Shown: positions 20,174 to 31,600 of the stretch, one piece after another | Position numbering within the stretch: position 1 is the first letter of the stretch | Layout of the letters: each line of letters begins with the position of its first letter | From: Cotesia glomerata | Taxonomy: Eukaryota; Arthropoda; Insecta; Hymenoptera; Braconidae | Direction of reading: 5' to 3' | Assembly: GCF_020080835.1 (NCBI RefSeq) | Contig: NC_058160.1 | Span: 16,665,152 to 16,729,151, forward strand | DNA length: 64,000 nt | Program-made: the position numbers and the translations under genes | The notes under the pieces: model-generated | The model's input: only the letters and a program-made list of their open reading frames with translations | What the model was told of the DNA's origin: nothing | The model's database searches: none

Positions 20174-23100
20174 CTACAAACTTGGATCAGTATGCAAAAA
20201 TTCATAGGGGAGCTCAAATTGCTCAAAAATAAACAACGAGTTTGGATTAACAAAATCGCTTATGTTTTTCTCAGATAACGACGTTATTTCTTCATAAGCG
20301 ACTGATAAACGTTTATTAGGCTTTTTGACCGCTACCTGGGAATTTATTTTTTGTACGATCTTTTCTTTTTCTTCTACTGACACAGTTTCATCAAAAAGAG
20401 CTAAACAAGCAAGATTTTCGTGTAAGTACCACAAATGCCGAGACAATTTATCGAGTGCTGCATTTGCAATTTCTGGATGTATTTTTCTGTAGTCAATAAG
20501 ATCTTTTACTAATTGCAAATCCGAGTTTGGAGCATTTATTGCATTAGGAGCAGTAAACCATATTTTTACATAAAATATTACGATGAAAACACATATTTTC
20601 TGCAAAATTTTTTTTTCGTTTGCTCCCATTTTAAACTGGTTTCTAAACATATATTTTCAAGCAATAGAGAGCTTTCGATAACCACCGTGCGTGATGAAAA
20701 GCACCAGGTGCTTTAAATTCGGCTCTATGACTTTTGATACCACCCAAAAAGATACAGCTCAGCTCCAAAAACTCCTTGTAATCATTTCTCGGATGATGAT
20801 TCTAACAAAAAATAAGAAAAATTTAATAATTGCGGCCAGAAAAGAAGATATTTTCAGAATTTTAAATTAAAAAATATTATTTAAAAAGGCAAAATTTATA
20901 AAACTGAATCACTTAAAAATTCGAGTTATATCGAAGTATGCAAAATAACTACACTGATAAAAGGATTTATTTACTATTAATAATTTGATTTATTTGAAGA
21001 TAATAATTTAATTTAATAAATATTTTTTAACATTAAATAAATATTTATTAGGGAGAAAAGTACATTTAATAATATTTAATAAATATTTATTAATAGATAA
21101 CAAATATTTATTAACAGTTAATAAATACTTGGTTGAGTGAATTTGTTTGGCTTGCAATGTCATATGATATGAAGGTTGCTTATAAACAAAAATCATCCTT
21201 ATAAATTATTTGCATTAATTATATTACATTATAATAACATTTATTGTAAACTACCAAATTCTATCACAGCTCATAATTATTTTTTATATTTCCACATATT
21301 AAAAACGTTAATTTATTAAGTGAATTGAATTATTATCAATGTATTCCAGTTATAGGGTTATAAAAAGTGTCAAAAGAAAATTGCTATTTTTGCTTTTTAT
21401 CCTAAATAAATATTTGTTAACAGTTAACAAATATTTATTAACTATTAATAAATTAATAAATATTCATTAACAGTTAATAAATTCTACGTAATGAATACTA
21501 ATTAACTGTTAATAAATATTTATCAAATCCCATGATGTTAAAAAATCATTTATTAACAGTTAATAAAGCTTATTACATATTAACAAGTCCTTCTTCTATC
21601 AGTGTATCAGAAAGATCTAATGACTGTAAAAGAAATTAACTTTAAAAATAATAATTCTTTCAATGGTAAAACTATTTATGAATTAATTAATACCTTCAGT
21701 TGATTTTCTATGAAGTCAAGAATATCGTCTTTTCTTTGATTTAAAATAAGTGCAATATCTTTATCCTCTGTGCCGATTTCATACGCAGATTTATCAATTT
21801 TTTCCCAATTATCTCTGAGTCTTTTGAAAATTGGTAAATTTGGACTATTCGTCACTGGCCAAGCAACTTCTGCAACATTTCGTAACATCAATTCAGAAGT
21901 ATGATGGCGACAAGCAAGATATAATAAGTCACGGCCAATTTTATCTTCTAAGAATGCACATGCGCCATTAAAACAACCTAAAACAAAGAATTAGTTATTG
22001 ATAAACTGTTATTTAATTATCAGTTATCCAAATTTTTGACTCAGCTTATATTTTAACTCAACATTCGTAAAAATAATTAAAAAAATTAATCAAATTCTTA
22101 TTTGAAAATTTCTTCCCAAGTCAAAAAACAAATACTGTGATATAAATTCATTCAACCACAACATTAACTTACCGGTATTTGAACTAGTTGTATCAAAGCA
22201 CATTGCTTTAACATTATCGCAAAGATCCCACTCTATCAGCGTTTCAAAAATGGCTGAAGCTTGGCTTTATTTATTCCGGTGACGTGTATTGATAATCGTT
22301 CTGCTTTTGGTTGACCATTTCCCGCAGGAAGCATCTTTCCATTCCAGTGCACTACGAGAGAGTCATCAAAAATTTCTTCTTCATTGATCGTATCGACAAT
22401 TTCTTCTCTTTTTGAAATACGCGCATTGCGAATAGTGGAGTAACCTAAATTATATTTATCAATCTCAAGTCCTAAACTTTGAATAATAGCAGAAATGATG
22501 TACATCGCATTTCTGTTACTAGTTTTAGTTCTATCTAGTGCTAATACTAATTCCGAAGTCAGAATATCAATTTTAATTTTCTTAGGCGCTGGCATTGTAT
22601 CTTCAAAGTCTGAACAAGTTCGCTTCAATTCACTGGAATTTGATATGGAACTACAGAAACTATTTAAGCACGACTGTTGGGATAATTTCATTCCTGAAAT
22701 GAAAAATGTTAACAGTGAATTAGTAAACATATTAGCTGAATGTTAAACAAATCAAATATAACTAAACAAAACTATTATAATATTAGAACTAACCAATTTC
22801 CTCATTATTGGGAGTTTCTACTTCCATCGCAGACAGATTTCCAGAAGTTTCTTCTGGTATAACGTCAATTGCTGGTAGATGGATATTTCTATTTCCTTTA
22901 CGACAATCTGTCAAAAATTGCTGCAAATTTTTCGGTAAATTTTTTAGTGCAGCACAATTTGCAATGTCAAATAATTTATCAAGACGTTTGCTAAACTGTT
23001 CCACATTTGTTCGTTGTCTTTTCGATGTCTTTGCACGACTTCGATGATTCTTCAGTTTCATGTAGTCACTGTGAATTTTTTCCAATTTTTTAATACTGTG

Positions 23101-23319
23101 CTGAGGTCGAGAAGTTGGAATCAAAAGATTAGCCCAAATAGCATTCGTATCACTGATCACACTACTAGCACTTGCTCGTATACTTAATTTTAAGGATTGA
23201 TGTTTGTACATAAAGAGATTCAATACATCCCTACACGAAGGTAACTTAATATTATTAATATTATGAATTTCAAATCCAATTAAATAATTATAAACTCTAT
23301 TTCCGATTTGTTCAGACAT
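20174..23319 (-). pseudogene. E1 transposase-like gene, four exons, one frameshift; family not recognised by name
   Basis: The exons are read as 23319-22794, 22693-22173, 21977-21694 and 20801-20174, joined by three GT-AG introns that all keep the frame. They code for about 650 residues. The start is the ATG at 23317-23319. Visible motifs in order are VVHWNGKMLP (late exon 2), FDTTSSNTG at the exon 2/3 join, NGACAFLEDKIGRDLLYLAC followed by RHH (exon 3), and KAPGAFHHARWLSKALY (exon 4). A frameshift near 20650 separates the last motif from the C-terminal 155 residues. From memory, proteins of this layout occur as unnamed multi-copy genes in many invertebrates. Its position inside long inverted repeats suggests a transposase. 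Conserved Asp and His residues could be catalytic, but this is inference. Confidence 0.75.
20950..21606. mobile_element. MITE in intron 3 of the E1 gene
   Basis: The ends are TACACTGATAAAAGGATT and a reverse-complement match ending TTCTATCAGTGTA. The interior is a dense array of TTAATAA/TTATTAA motifs. It lies wholly within intron 3 (20802-21693), so it postdates E1. No coding sequence is present. Confidence 0.65.
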
Positions 23320-23754
23320 CTTTGACAAGAATAAAAATGATAGAAAAATGTAACGCAACGTAAAGCATACAAATGCGACGCGAGTACATTCAGTGTTCAC
23401 TGAGCTTTGTTCTCGATATTTGCGGCATTAGTATCACACAATAAAGAACAAAGAAAGCGCTACAATTAGGCGGGCGATTTATTAAACTAATTCAAGGTTA
23501 CGTAAAAGAGGGGATTTTTGGAGAGGAGAGAGGCTTTTGATTTACGGACAATGACTGAGCTTTCGCTGGTCGCGTACTTTTTGTCAAACGTTGTTGATCA
23601 ACTGGTGGGGGAATCACCGCGATGTTAGTTACATCGCAACGTTGCCATTAGATTATTAAGTACCTACTGACGGAGAAAAAACAAAGAGAAAAGAGTTTGA
23701 TTAAATGTTTATTATCATTAAAGGTTAAATATTGTAGATTATTAATTTTCCTTT

Positions 23755-24344
23755 ACTTTTCTACCCTTAAAAAATATATTGAAGAAAAATTCAAAAAACA
23801 GAGAAAGTAAACAAGATATTAATAAGTTTAAATCAATGATCGGCCAAAATTTCACGAAAAAATATATTCAAGGCTTAATATCTCGCTTAATATTGATCTT
23901 AGCGATTTGGTCCATAGGACTTTTTTTGTTGGAAATTGAATTCTCTACAAGTTTGTCATTTACATTTTTTCCGTAGCTCTTGATATTTACGAGATAAATG
24001 CGAAAAAACGCCAATTTTATGAAAAAATCAGGTTCAGTGGCCCGTACTGCCTCGCCAGTGTGAGTTACGACTTTGCAGCAATGGGCACTTTTGTAGAGCG
24101 TTCAATTCTAAGAAAAAACCATCTTCGATCAAAGTGATCCCATGAAATGCCGCTGAGCTTTAGAAATTCAAAAATTAAAAATCAAAGTTTTTGTGTATTT
24201 TCAATGGGAAATATTCACATGCCTTGGTCGAGGACGTTAATTAATATTAAGAGCTCAAACTTTCAGGGAATTTTTTTCGGGTATTTCCAACAAGAATTCA
24301 CGATGGGACCGAAAAAAAAAAATAAAGTAAAAAAAAAAATCACC

Positions 24345-24348
<4 letters not shown>
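23755..24348 (-). repeat. Right terminal inverted repeat of E1
   Basis: This is the inverted copy of 19123-19720. Small open frames in it are mirrored in the left arm and are unlikely to be genes. Confidence 0.85.
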
Positions 24349-24394
<46 letters not shown>

Positions 24395-24416
24395 TATATA
24401 TATATATATATATATA
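24349..24416. repeat. (TA)n microsatellite between E1 and Helitron D2
   Basis: A TA run with one TGCA interruption separates the E1 right end from the Helitron D2 5' end. Confidence 0.85.
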
Positions 24417-25051
24417 AGAGATTTCCACGTATATAGTCACTCATCACGATAACTGTGGAACCATAAGACCTAGAGACTTGAAATTTGGTAGGAATAATCT
24501 TTTTACCGAGTAGAAGTCAGCTAAGAACAGATTTAACGAAATTCCACCCACAAGGAGGGTCGCGGGGGCGTTAACATTGAAAAATTCTCATTTTCAAACT
24601 ATAGCTCCTATCGACTCGATATTTTACGATATCCTACCTCAAAGAGGATTGCGGGGGTGTTAACAATAAAAATTATTAAGTTCCAAATTATAGCTCCTAT
24701 AAGCTAGAAATTTATTGAGAAACTGGTACATGTATGGTAGAAATGATTCATGAGTGGATTTTATGACAACCTACTACAAATATGGATTGCGGGGGTGGAT
24801 GTTAACAATGAAAAATTTGAATTTCCGATCTATAGCTCCCATGGGCTTCAAATTTGTTAAGAATTTGCTACATGTGTGGTAGAATTGATCCCTAAGTGGA
24901 TTTTATGACAACCTGCTACAAATATGGATTGCGGGGGTGGATGTTAACAATGAAAATGTTGAATTTCTGATCTATAGCTCCCATAGGCTCCAAATTCAGT
25001 AAGAATCGGCTATATGTGACGTAGAAATGATCTAAGAGTGGATTTTATTAA

Positions 25052-25291
25052 CAAGTTCATCCTGACACCGTTGTTTCCTCCAAAGCCATGAGCATCATGA
25101 ACAGCTTCGTCAATGATATCTTCGAACGTATCGCTGCTGAAGCTTCTAGACTCGCTCACTACAACAAGCGTTCCACTATTACCTCCCGGGAAATTCAAAC
25201 AGCTGTCCGTCTTCTGTTGCCAGGTGAATTGGATAAACACGCCGTCAGTGAAGGAACCAAAGCCGTTACTAAGTACACCAGCTCCAAATAA
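25052..25291 (+). pseudogene. Histone H2B C-terminal fragment inside Helitron D2
   Basis: This intact 79-codon frame begins at QVHPDT, continues with SSKAMSIMNSFVNDIFERIA and NKRSTITSREIQTAVRLLLP and ends TKYTSSK plus stop. It covers the alpha2, alpha3 and C-terminal helices of H2B. The N-terminal tail and alpha1 helix are absent: the codon before the first Gln is a stop, and Helitron sequence begins there. The protein is nearly canonical. DTVVSSK and GELDKH differ from the DTGISSK and GELAKH I expect. It is flanked by D-subfamily Helitron sequence on one side and a tRNA-like repeat on the other, so a captured gene fragment is likelier than a functional histone gene. Confidence 0.9.
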
Positions 25292-25315
25292 ATTCGTCAT
25301 TCGTGACTATCACTA

Positions 25316-25660
25316 AACAAAACATTTACAAATATAAATAATGCTGTGAAGCAAGAAAGAATAGGAGTTACGGTAACTATTACGTGAAGCGTTCCACATT
25401 CACGTAACAGGATATTGGTAGGAAAGGATTGAGAAAGGAATGTGGAGAGGATCATCTTAATGTGAGTTTATAGAATATGCGAGAAAAAATTATTAGATAG
25501 CTCGGATTGGGATTCGAACCCAGAACCGTTCCGAAGACATGTCGGCTACTCTACCATTTGAGCTATCCGGTCTATACTAAATTTCCTTTCGCTTATTCTA
25601 TATACATTAAGCCACACCGTCCATCTTACCGCAAGCATTTTTTACAAATATAAATAATGC
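25316..25660 (-). repeat. tRNA-like repeat unit, copy S2
   Basis: This copy starts about 25 bp after the H2B stop and runs to a second partial start of the same unit, so part of a tandem pair is present. The tRNA-like core is at 25496-25572 with an intact B box. It shares the insert in Helitron D2 with H2B. Confidence 0.8.
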
Positions 25661-26472
25661 TGTGAAGCGGGAAAGAAAGAATCTACTTCAAACATGGATT
25701 GCGGGAATGGGTGTTAGCAATGAAAATTTTTAATTTCCAAGCTATAGCTTCCATAGGATCTAAATTTGGTAAGGATCTGCTATATGTGACGTAGAAATGG
25801 TCTAAAAGTGGATTTTATGACAACTTACTCCAAATGTAGATTGTTGGGGTGAGTGTTAAAATCTAAAATATTTATTTCCAAACTGTAACTTCTACAGACC
25901 CCAAATTTGGTGAACATCTTCGCGTATGGTGTGAAGTTCACCTAAGAATGAATTTGTTTCAACTTCAACCCCAATAGGGATCGCGGAGGCGCTGACAATG
26001 AAAAATTCCCGCTTGTAAAATATCGCTCTTATAGACTCCAAACTTAAAAGGAACTTCTATTTTTGATGTGGAAATAATCTACGAGCGGATTTACGCTGAA
26101 CCAGCCTCAACTAGGATTGCGGGGGTGAACGATAAACAATCTTAATTTCTAAACTATTTTTCCTATAAGCTGTACATTTGGTAGGAATCTTTTATTTGTC
26201 ATGAGGAGATAATCTCAAAACAGATTTCTAAAAATTCTACTTCTGATAGGAATTACGGGGGTGGGTGTTAAAATCTAAAATTTCAATATCCAAACTGTCA
26301 CTTCTGTCGACTTAAAATTTGGTAGGATCTTCGTGTATGAAGTCAAGATCAGCTAAAAATAAATTATTCGAATTCTAACCCAAAAAGGGATTGTGAGGGC
26401 GTTAACAATGAAAATCTCTCATTTCCAAACAATAGTTTCTATGGACTTGAAGTTTTGTTGGAACTTTTTATT

Positions 26473-27131
26473 GCATGCCTTAAGCGCGAAGCGTGCAGGT
26501 ATGCTCTACTCTCCCCTAAAAATCGTGATTTCGATAAAAACGTGATTTTCATAATTTAAACGAAGAAAATTATGGATAAAAAGCATATTGAAATAAATAA
26601 TAATAACTACAGAACACGTTAAAAAAATTTTCTTATCGATTCAATAAGATTTCTCAGAAAACAATCGTTTTTTTGATAAATTAAATGAATAAGAGCGTGG
26701 TATTCACGGGAGCACTGGGCTTGATAACACCACAACTTTGTCAAAAATCGCTTTCACGATTTAATTTTTTTTTTGTTTCATTCCTTAGGAAGTTTGTCGA
26801 AACCCTTGTAAAAATTGTGTGTCAAAATAATTCCGTTTCGATACAGTCAATTTTTTTCGACTGTCAGTTCAGAGACTTTTTCTGTGATTTCGGCAGCCAT
26901 ATATATTATTTTCCATAAAACAGGATTGAGGTAACTATAAACAAGCAGAAACTATACATACATGATGGTATAGTTACTAACTGTTTTATCATCTGTTAAA
27001 ATTTTTCTTATCTTATCCTACTTGACCTACAGAGGGGATAATACTACTCGCGGGAAAATTCAAACAAAAAAACGAATAATTTTCGTTACGATCTAAATAA
27101 TTTGTGTATGACATGAGCGCTTAAGGCATGC
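26473..27131. mobile_element. 659-bp block with 15-bp inverted ends in Helitron D2
   Basis: The block begins GCATGCCTTAAGCGC and ends with the exact reverse complement. The D-subfamily sequence resumes after it. The left end also resembles a Helitron 3' hairpin (GCGAAGCGTGCAGGTATG), so it could be another Helitron terminus. No target duplication or credible gene is visible. Confidence 0.55.
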
Positions 27132-27442
27132 TCATTTGGATTTTCCAAACTTTTTATGTCTGCAATCACTTTATCTGAAACTTTCAATGCTTATTTCAAA
27201 TTTTTTTTTTCGTGTCAATTATTATTCATTTTTGGAAGAAAGCCACTGGAATATTATAGTGATTGCACATTGCAAGTTACATTAAATATTAGCTAGAATA
27301 ATCACATGGATAGAAAGTACAAGCCAATCCGATAGAATTTAGAATCTGTGCAAGTCAAAACAATACTCCAATTAAATTTCAAATCTAGATTTAAAAATAC
27401 AATTCTATAAAGTCCCCAGTGGAGCGGACGGGTAACAGCTAG

Positions 27443-28245
27443 TTAATTATATGCAGTAAAAAATTTCGCGTCATTGCGTCAAAAATTTTGTGTTAAAAAT
27501 TTTTATGTTAAATATTTAACACTTTTTTGTGTTGATTTAACAGAATAAATGTGATTTATTTGGGACGGTTATATATTTTTTCGCTCCATTAACATATGGT
27601 TTTATGTAAAGTAAAAGTAAAATTTCTTCAATGTTTATTCCATAATTATAATTTTATTGTTTTCTTTAAAAATTGAAGTTTTTTTTAATTAAAACGTATA
27701 GGAAATGAAGAATTATTTGTGTATTCTACAATTTAGCAGCCTTTGACACTACTGCAATGGACCAAGGCGTAGCTTAAGATAATAACAGACACCTAAAAAG
27801 GACTTATCGCCTATCGATATAAACTGATATATTTTGGTGTTTTCACGCTATCAAACTCAAACTTTTACTAAATAATCTTATTTTTCGCGTATTCAATGAA
27901 ACACAGTAAAAAATTGTATGTCATTCCGTCAAAATTCATCCTTAAAAATCATCGTTTTGGCATGGAAAATTAAAAAGTTCATGCTTATAAGCCGAAATTT
28001 TTGATAAAAGTTGTACATTTAAAATTTATAAGGGGATAGAAACTGATACGTCATACGGAACAAATTAATATTAAAAATAGAACTGCAGTCTATAGTTCGA
28101 TAAAATTTTTCTTCCAGACATAAAATATCATTTAAGAAGGCAAATCATGCATGAACAGTTCTTGTCAGCTGATATATGGAGTTTTAATCCTTATCTATTT
28201 TAGGCTAGATCAGACATGATCAGACATGGACAGATCTGATCAGGT
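27443..28245. other. AT-rich intergenic DNA
   Basis: No coding frame, RNA or bounded repeat is recognisable in this stretch. Confidence 0.5.
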
Positions 28246-28778
28246 CTAAGCGCGGACACACACACACATACACACACTCACACAACCACAAACACAAACA
28301 CACACGCGGACATAGTGACATCCTCAGGAAAATGGTCGGAATTGCATTCTAGGACCTCAAAACGTAGAAATCTGATGAAAACTCAATTTTTAAAAATCGG
28401 GGTGAAACCAATAACTTCCCAATTTTTAAATATTTTCAATTTCCTTAGCGAGAAGTTAAAAATATAGAACACAAGTAGTGTCATTTATTTTTCTCAACAA
28501 TGCCATTACTGATAGTTGTTGATTTTTAGGAGTTAATTACTCTCTTATTTGTGGGTTAGCAAAAATTGTTAATTTTTAACTAAATCCCTGATGTTTATTG
28601 CAAGTTCTGTAAAGTCCTAATTTTTAACTTCCCGCTAATAAAAATGAAAATTTTCAAAAATCGGGAAGTTATTGGTTTTACCCCGTTTTTCGAAAATCGA
28701 GTTTTCATCAGATCTCGACGTTTTGAGGTCCTAAGAAGCTTCCCTGACTATTCCCGCGATGGTGCCTGTATGTCTGTA

Positions 28779-28823
<45 letters not shown>

Positions 28824-29380
28824 ATGGATGTATGTGACCCTCTTATAACTTTTGAACGGCTTTACCGATTTAATCGCGATTGGTGCCATTTAAAAGGGCT
28901 TGACTAAACTTAGATTTTGAATACTATTTGGACCGATTCCAACCCGTAGATTTTGAGAAATCTCAAAAAAAATACAAAAAAAAATTTTTTGAAATGAGGT
29001 TTTTTTGGAATTACTTTTGAATGGCTTTATCGATCAATTCCAAAATCTAATCAGCTCTTAAGATAAAAAAAATCACGTTGATCACGCAAGCCCGGTCAAA
29101 ATCAGTTGATTCGTTCGTGAGTTATCGTTGTCGAAAGAAAACCAAAAAAAGTAATTTTTCGGAATTTCTTCAAAATTGCTGGCTCCATCGATTTAAACTT
29201 GAAAATTCTTTATGAAACTTAAAAAACTACGTCGAATGCCACCAACCACGTGAAAATCGGTTCATTTATTCAAAAGTTATTGCCGTTTGAAAATACAAAA
29301 AATTGTGTTTTATTAAACTGCTATTAGAGTTTTGAGCGGGAGTTGCAGGGATGGCCTTATAGGGTCAACCATCCTAATTT
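28246..29380 (+). repeat. Dispersed repeat family F, copy F2, with an inverted partner arm
   Basis: The segment 28620-29380 carries the F sequence, including a TG microsatellite and the terminal GGGATGGCCTTATAGGGTCA signature. The segment 28246-28480 is an inverted, diverged copy of its first part (CA microsatellite, then AAACGTAGAAATCTGATGAA). The arrangement is a fold-back. No gene is visible. Confidence 0.65.
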
Positions 29381-29414
29381 TTCATTACCTATTTTTGTTC
29401 ACAAGTATCCTTAA

Positions 29415-29649
29415 CCCTTTAACGGTCGACCTTGAATCCCCACTCCCAATTTCAATCGTCCGTCTTCTTCTTTAGTGAGAGAGCTATGGTCTGTTTTGTA
29501 GAGAAGGGGCTTGAAAAGTAGTAGAAGGGGGCGCACGGACAAGTTATACAGTCAAGCCGCTACTCACACAGCCGTATTACGCATTAAGATTGGTTTTGCC
29601 CCTTCCAGGCTCACACCTAGATTTCTCGAGACTCCAGAACGTTAAAGGG
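29415..29649. mobile_element. piggyBac-type MITE with TTAA duplication
   Basis: Ends CCCTTTAACG and CGTTAAAGGG are exact inverted repeats. They are flanked by TTAA on both sides (29411-29414 and 29650-29653). TTAA targets and CCC-starting ends are typical of piggyBac. The 235-bp interior is GC-richer than its surroundings and has no transposase. It interrupts the P-element-like pseudogene region. Confidence 0.85.
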
Positions 29650-29653
29650 TTAA

Positions 29654-30845
29654 AGTACAGAGCATTTTTAGCATCATGGGAAGTCATTGCTTGAATACCA
29701 TCATCAATAATTTTGATAAATTTTTCAGTGAGTTCTGATCCTTTAAATTTTCTATTGCCATTTTCTCTTAAAAACGTCATTGCGTCACGAACTTCCTGTG
29801 AGTATAACTATTGATATTAAAATTTATTTAGTGTTATTCGGGAAATCGAATGAGAAATTGTAAATTTATATCTGATAAGCCAAAGAAACAGACATCTTTT
29901 GATATAGTTTAGGATCTAGATGGGTTGGCGTGAGTTGTCAGCCATAGCCAAATTTGGCTTTTCAAATTGTTCTACCATCAAAAGGTTTTGCTAATATTTT
30001 TTTTAACAGTTCTGACAGGTAGCTATAATAAAAGAAAGCTAGTTACATTAGTAGCATTTTGGTTAATGCAGAAATTATTGTCCTCCAGTTCAACCAACCC
30101 ATTTCTAAAATATTTTACTAAATGTTGAAAATCGGATATCATCCATAATCGACGACGAGAGTCACATGGATGTTCACAACTGTTATTATTGGGTCCGACT
30201 CCCAATTTCATCCAGACACCTCTATTCCATTAAGCAGCATAAGTTACGGTCGAATTCACGTAAAAATCAGCATTTTCAACGAGGATAATACACTCTAAAC
30301 ATAATTTATGAAGAAATTCATTCGTTATTGAATTTTGAGTTATATAACATCCCAGAGGTTGAGCAGAACTACTCCGATACGGTACAAACATAAAAAACAA
30401 GAGCATCATCTTCAGCAACATATCTATCAGACTCAGTTGTATATTTTCCAAGATCAACAAAACCAGTGTACTCAGCAATTTTTTTGTTGCACTCTATATT
30501 TTCCATAAGCTATACCTCATCAGCAGATGTTTGACCTATTCTATTTTCAGGAGCCATTGATAATGCTTTTTGTTGAAGAACTTCAAAAGTCTAAGGCAGA
30601 AATCCAAAAATCGACGAACATCTTTTCAGTATACTTTGATAATGTATTGATCGTTCACAAAAATACTATATTTCTTGCTCGTATCATGTTGATAGTATAC
30701 ATACTTTTCATACGAATTAAAAGACATTCGTCAATCCATTCTACTTCATATCGTCAACTAGTTGGGCCTTTTAGGTAGATTTCGTAGAAATCTATTGCAT
30801 TGCCCCTTGTGTCGAAAGTCACACGGAATTTGGTCATTTTATTTC
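29654..30845 (-). pseudogene. P-element (THAP9-like) transposase pseudogene
   Basis: Minus-strand frames give, in order, YTGFVDLGKYTTESD and AEDDALVF (about 30480-30380), SAQPLGCYITQNSI, KLGVGPNNNSC with RRRLWMISDFQHLVKYFRN (about 30210-30080), and FKGSELTEKFIKIIDDGIQA (about 29750-29690). This order matches the RNase H-like catalytic core and C-terminal part of P-element transposases and THAP9. Several stops and frameshifts separate the blocks, and no DNA-binding THAP domain is visible. The remnant may extend upstream to 30845, where the signal fades. It is clearly non-functional. Confidence 0.75.
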
Positions 30846-31360
30846 TTATTCAGTCGAGTAAGGCTCAAAATTAGCATTGGTTCAGAAGTTTATATATTTA
30901 TGTATATGGGTCATTCCACGCCAAATCACCTGATTTGAAAAATCATATTTTTTGATCCGGTTGAATTTTTTATATGTTTCTGTTGTAACGGGGTGTTTAT
31001 GCCTGTTCATTGGCCCCTTAATTATTTTAATAAAATATAACAATACCTAGCAAAAATGATTCTAAATTAACAAGGGCGCCACCAGGATTTTGTATCTCAG
31101 TTCCTGGAACCGGAAACCAGAGCTGAGCTTATAATCTACAGGGAGAGAGAGTGGAGGAAGGTGATCTGAAAGAAATAAATTTTTATTTAACAATAAATCG
31201 ATATTTATTAACCATATAAAATAGCAAATGGTGATCACTCACCATGAAAAGTGTTTTTTCAGAATTAATCCGAAATTTTTAGTTCTATCAATTTAAACTT
31301 AAAAATTCTTTATGGAACTTAAAAAACTGCGATGATGATGATGATGATGATGATGATTCA
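30846..31360. other. Intergenic DNA with repeat F fragment and GAT microsatellite
   Basis: The sequence includes GGGTCATTCCACGCCAAATC, which looks like the end of an insect repeat. It also holds a short F-family fragment at about 31240-31330 and a (GAT)n run at about 31331-31356. No gene is visible. Confidence 0.5.
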
Positions 31361-31600
31361 CAATCACGTAACAGGATATTGGTAGGAAAGGATTGAGAAA
31401 GAAATGTGGAGAGGATCATCTTAATGTGAGTTTATAGAATATGCGAGAAAAAATTATTAGATAGCTCGGACTGGGATTCGAACCCAGAACCTTCCGAAGA
31501 CATGTCAGCTACTCTATCATTTGAGCTATCCGGTCTATACTAAATTTTCTTTCGCTTATTCTATATACATTAAGCCACACCGTCCATCTTACGGCAAGCA
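31360..31600 (-). repeat. tRNA-like repeat unit, copy S3
   Basis: This unit has its tRNA-like core at 31460-31535 and is followed directly by another copy. The spacing between matching positions in the two copies is about 314 bp. Confidence 0.8.

Larger units (their letters stand above)
19123..24348. mobile_element. Element E1: 5.2-kb transposon with about 600-bp terminal inverted repeats
   Basis: The left end begins TTAGGGTGATTTTTTTTTTT, and the right end is its reverse complement ending AAAATCACCCTAA. The arms stay similar for about 600 bp. Both flanks are TA, although a surrounding TA run makes the duplication ambiguous. The interior carries a four-exon gene on the minus strand and a MITE in its third intron. 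A second, truncated member of the family is E2 at 2300-6272. I cannot place the family in a named superfamily. Confidence 0.85.
24411..27442 (+). mobile_element. Helitron D2, with foreign inserts
   Basis: The 5' region (AGATTTCCACGTATATAGTC, then ACTCATCACGATAACTGTGG), the 135-148-bp internal monomers and the 3' end (GGAGCGGACGGGTAACAGCT, closing in CTAG at 27439-27442) identify a D-subfamily Helitron. Two blocks not found in D1 or D3 interrupt it: 25048-25680 (histone H2B fragment plus tRNA-like unit) and 26473-27131. Confidence 0.8.

Noticed and set aside
20802..21693. TTAATAA-rich region as a replication origin
   Set aside because: It lies within an intron and has MITE-like inverted ends, so a mobile element explains it better.
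24147..24452. Open frame at the E1 right end (and its mirror at 19141-19326)
   Set aside because: The two frames are copies of each other in the inverted arms, end in simple TA repeats, and have no motif.
25052..25291. Working histone H2B gene
   Set aside because: The N-terminal 40% is missing, a stop codon directly precedes the first homologous codon, and the flanks are Helitron sequence.
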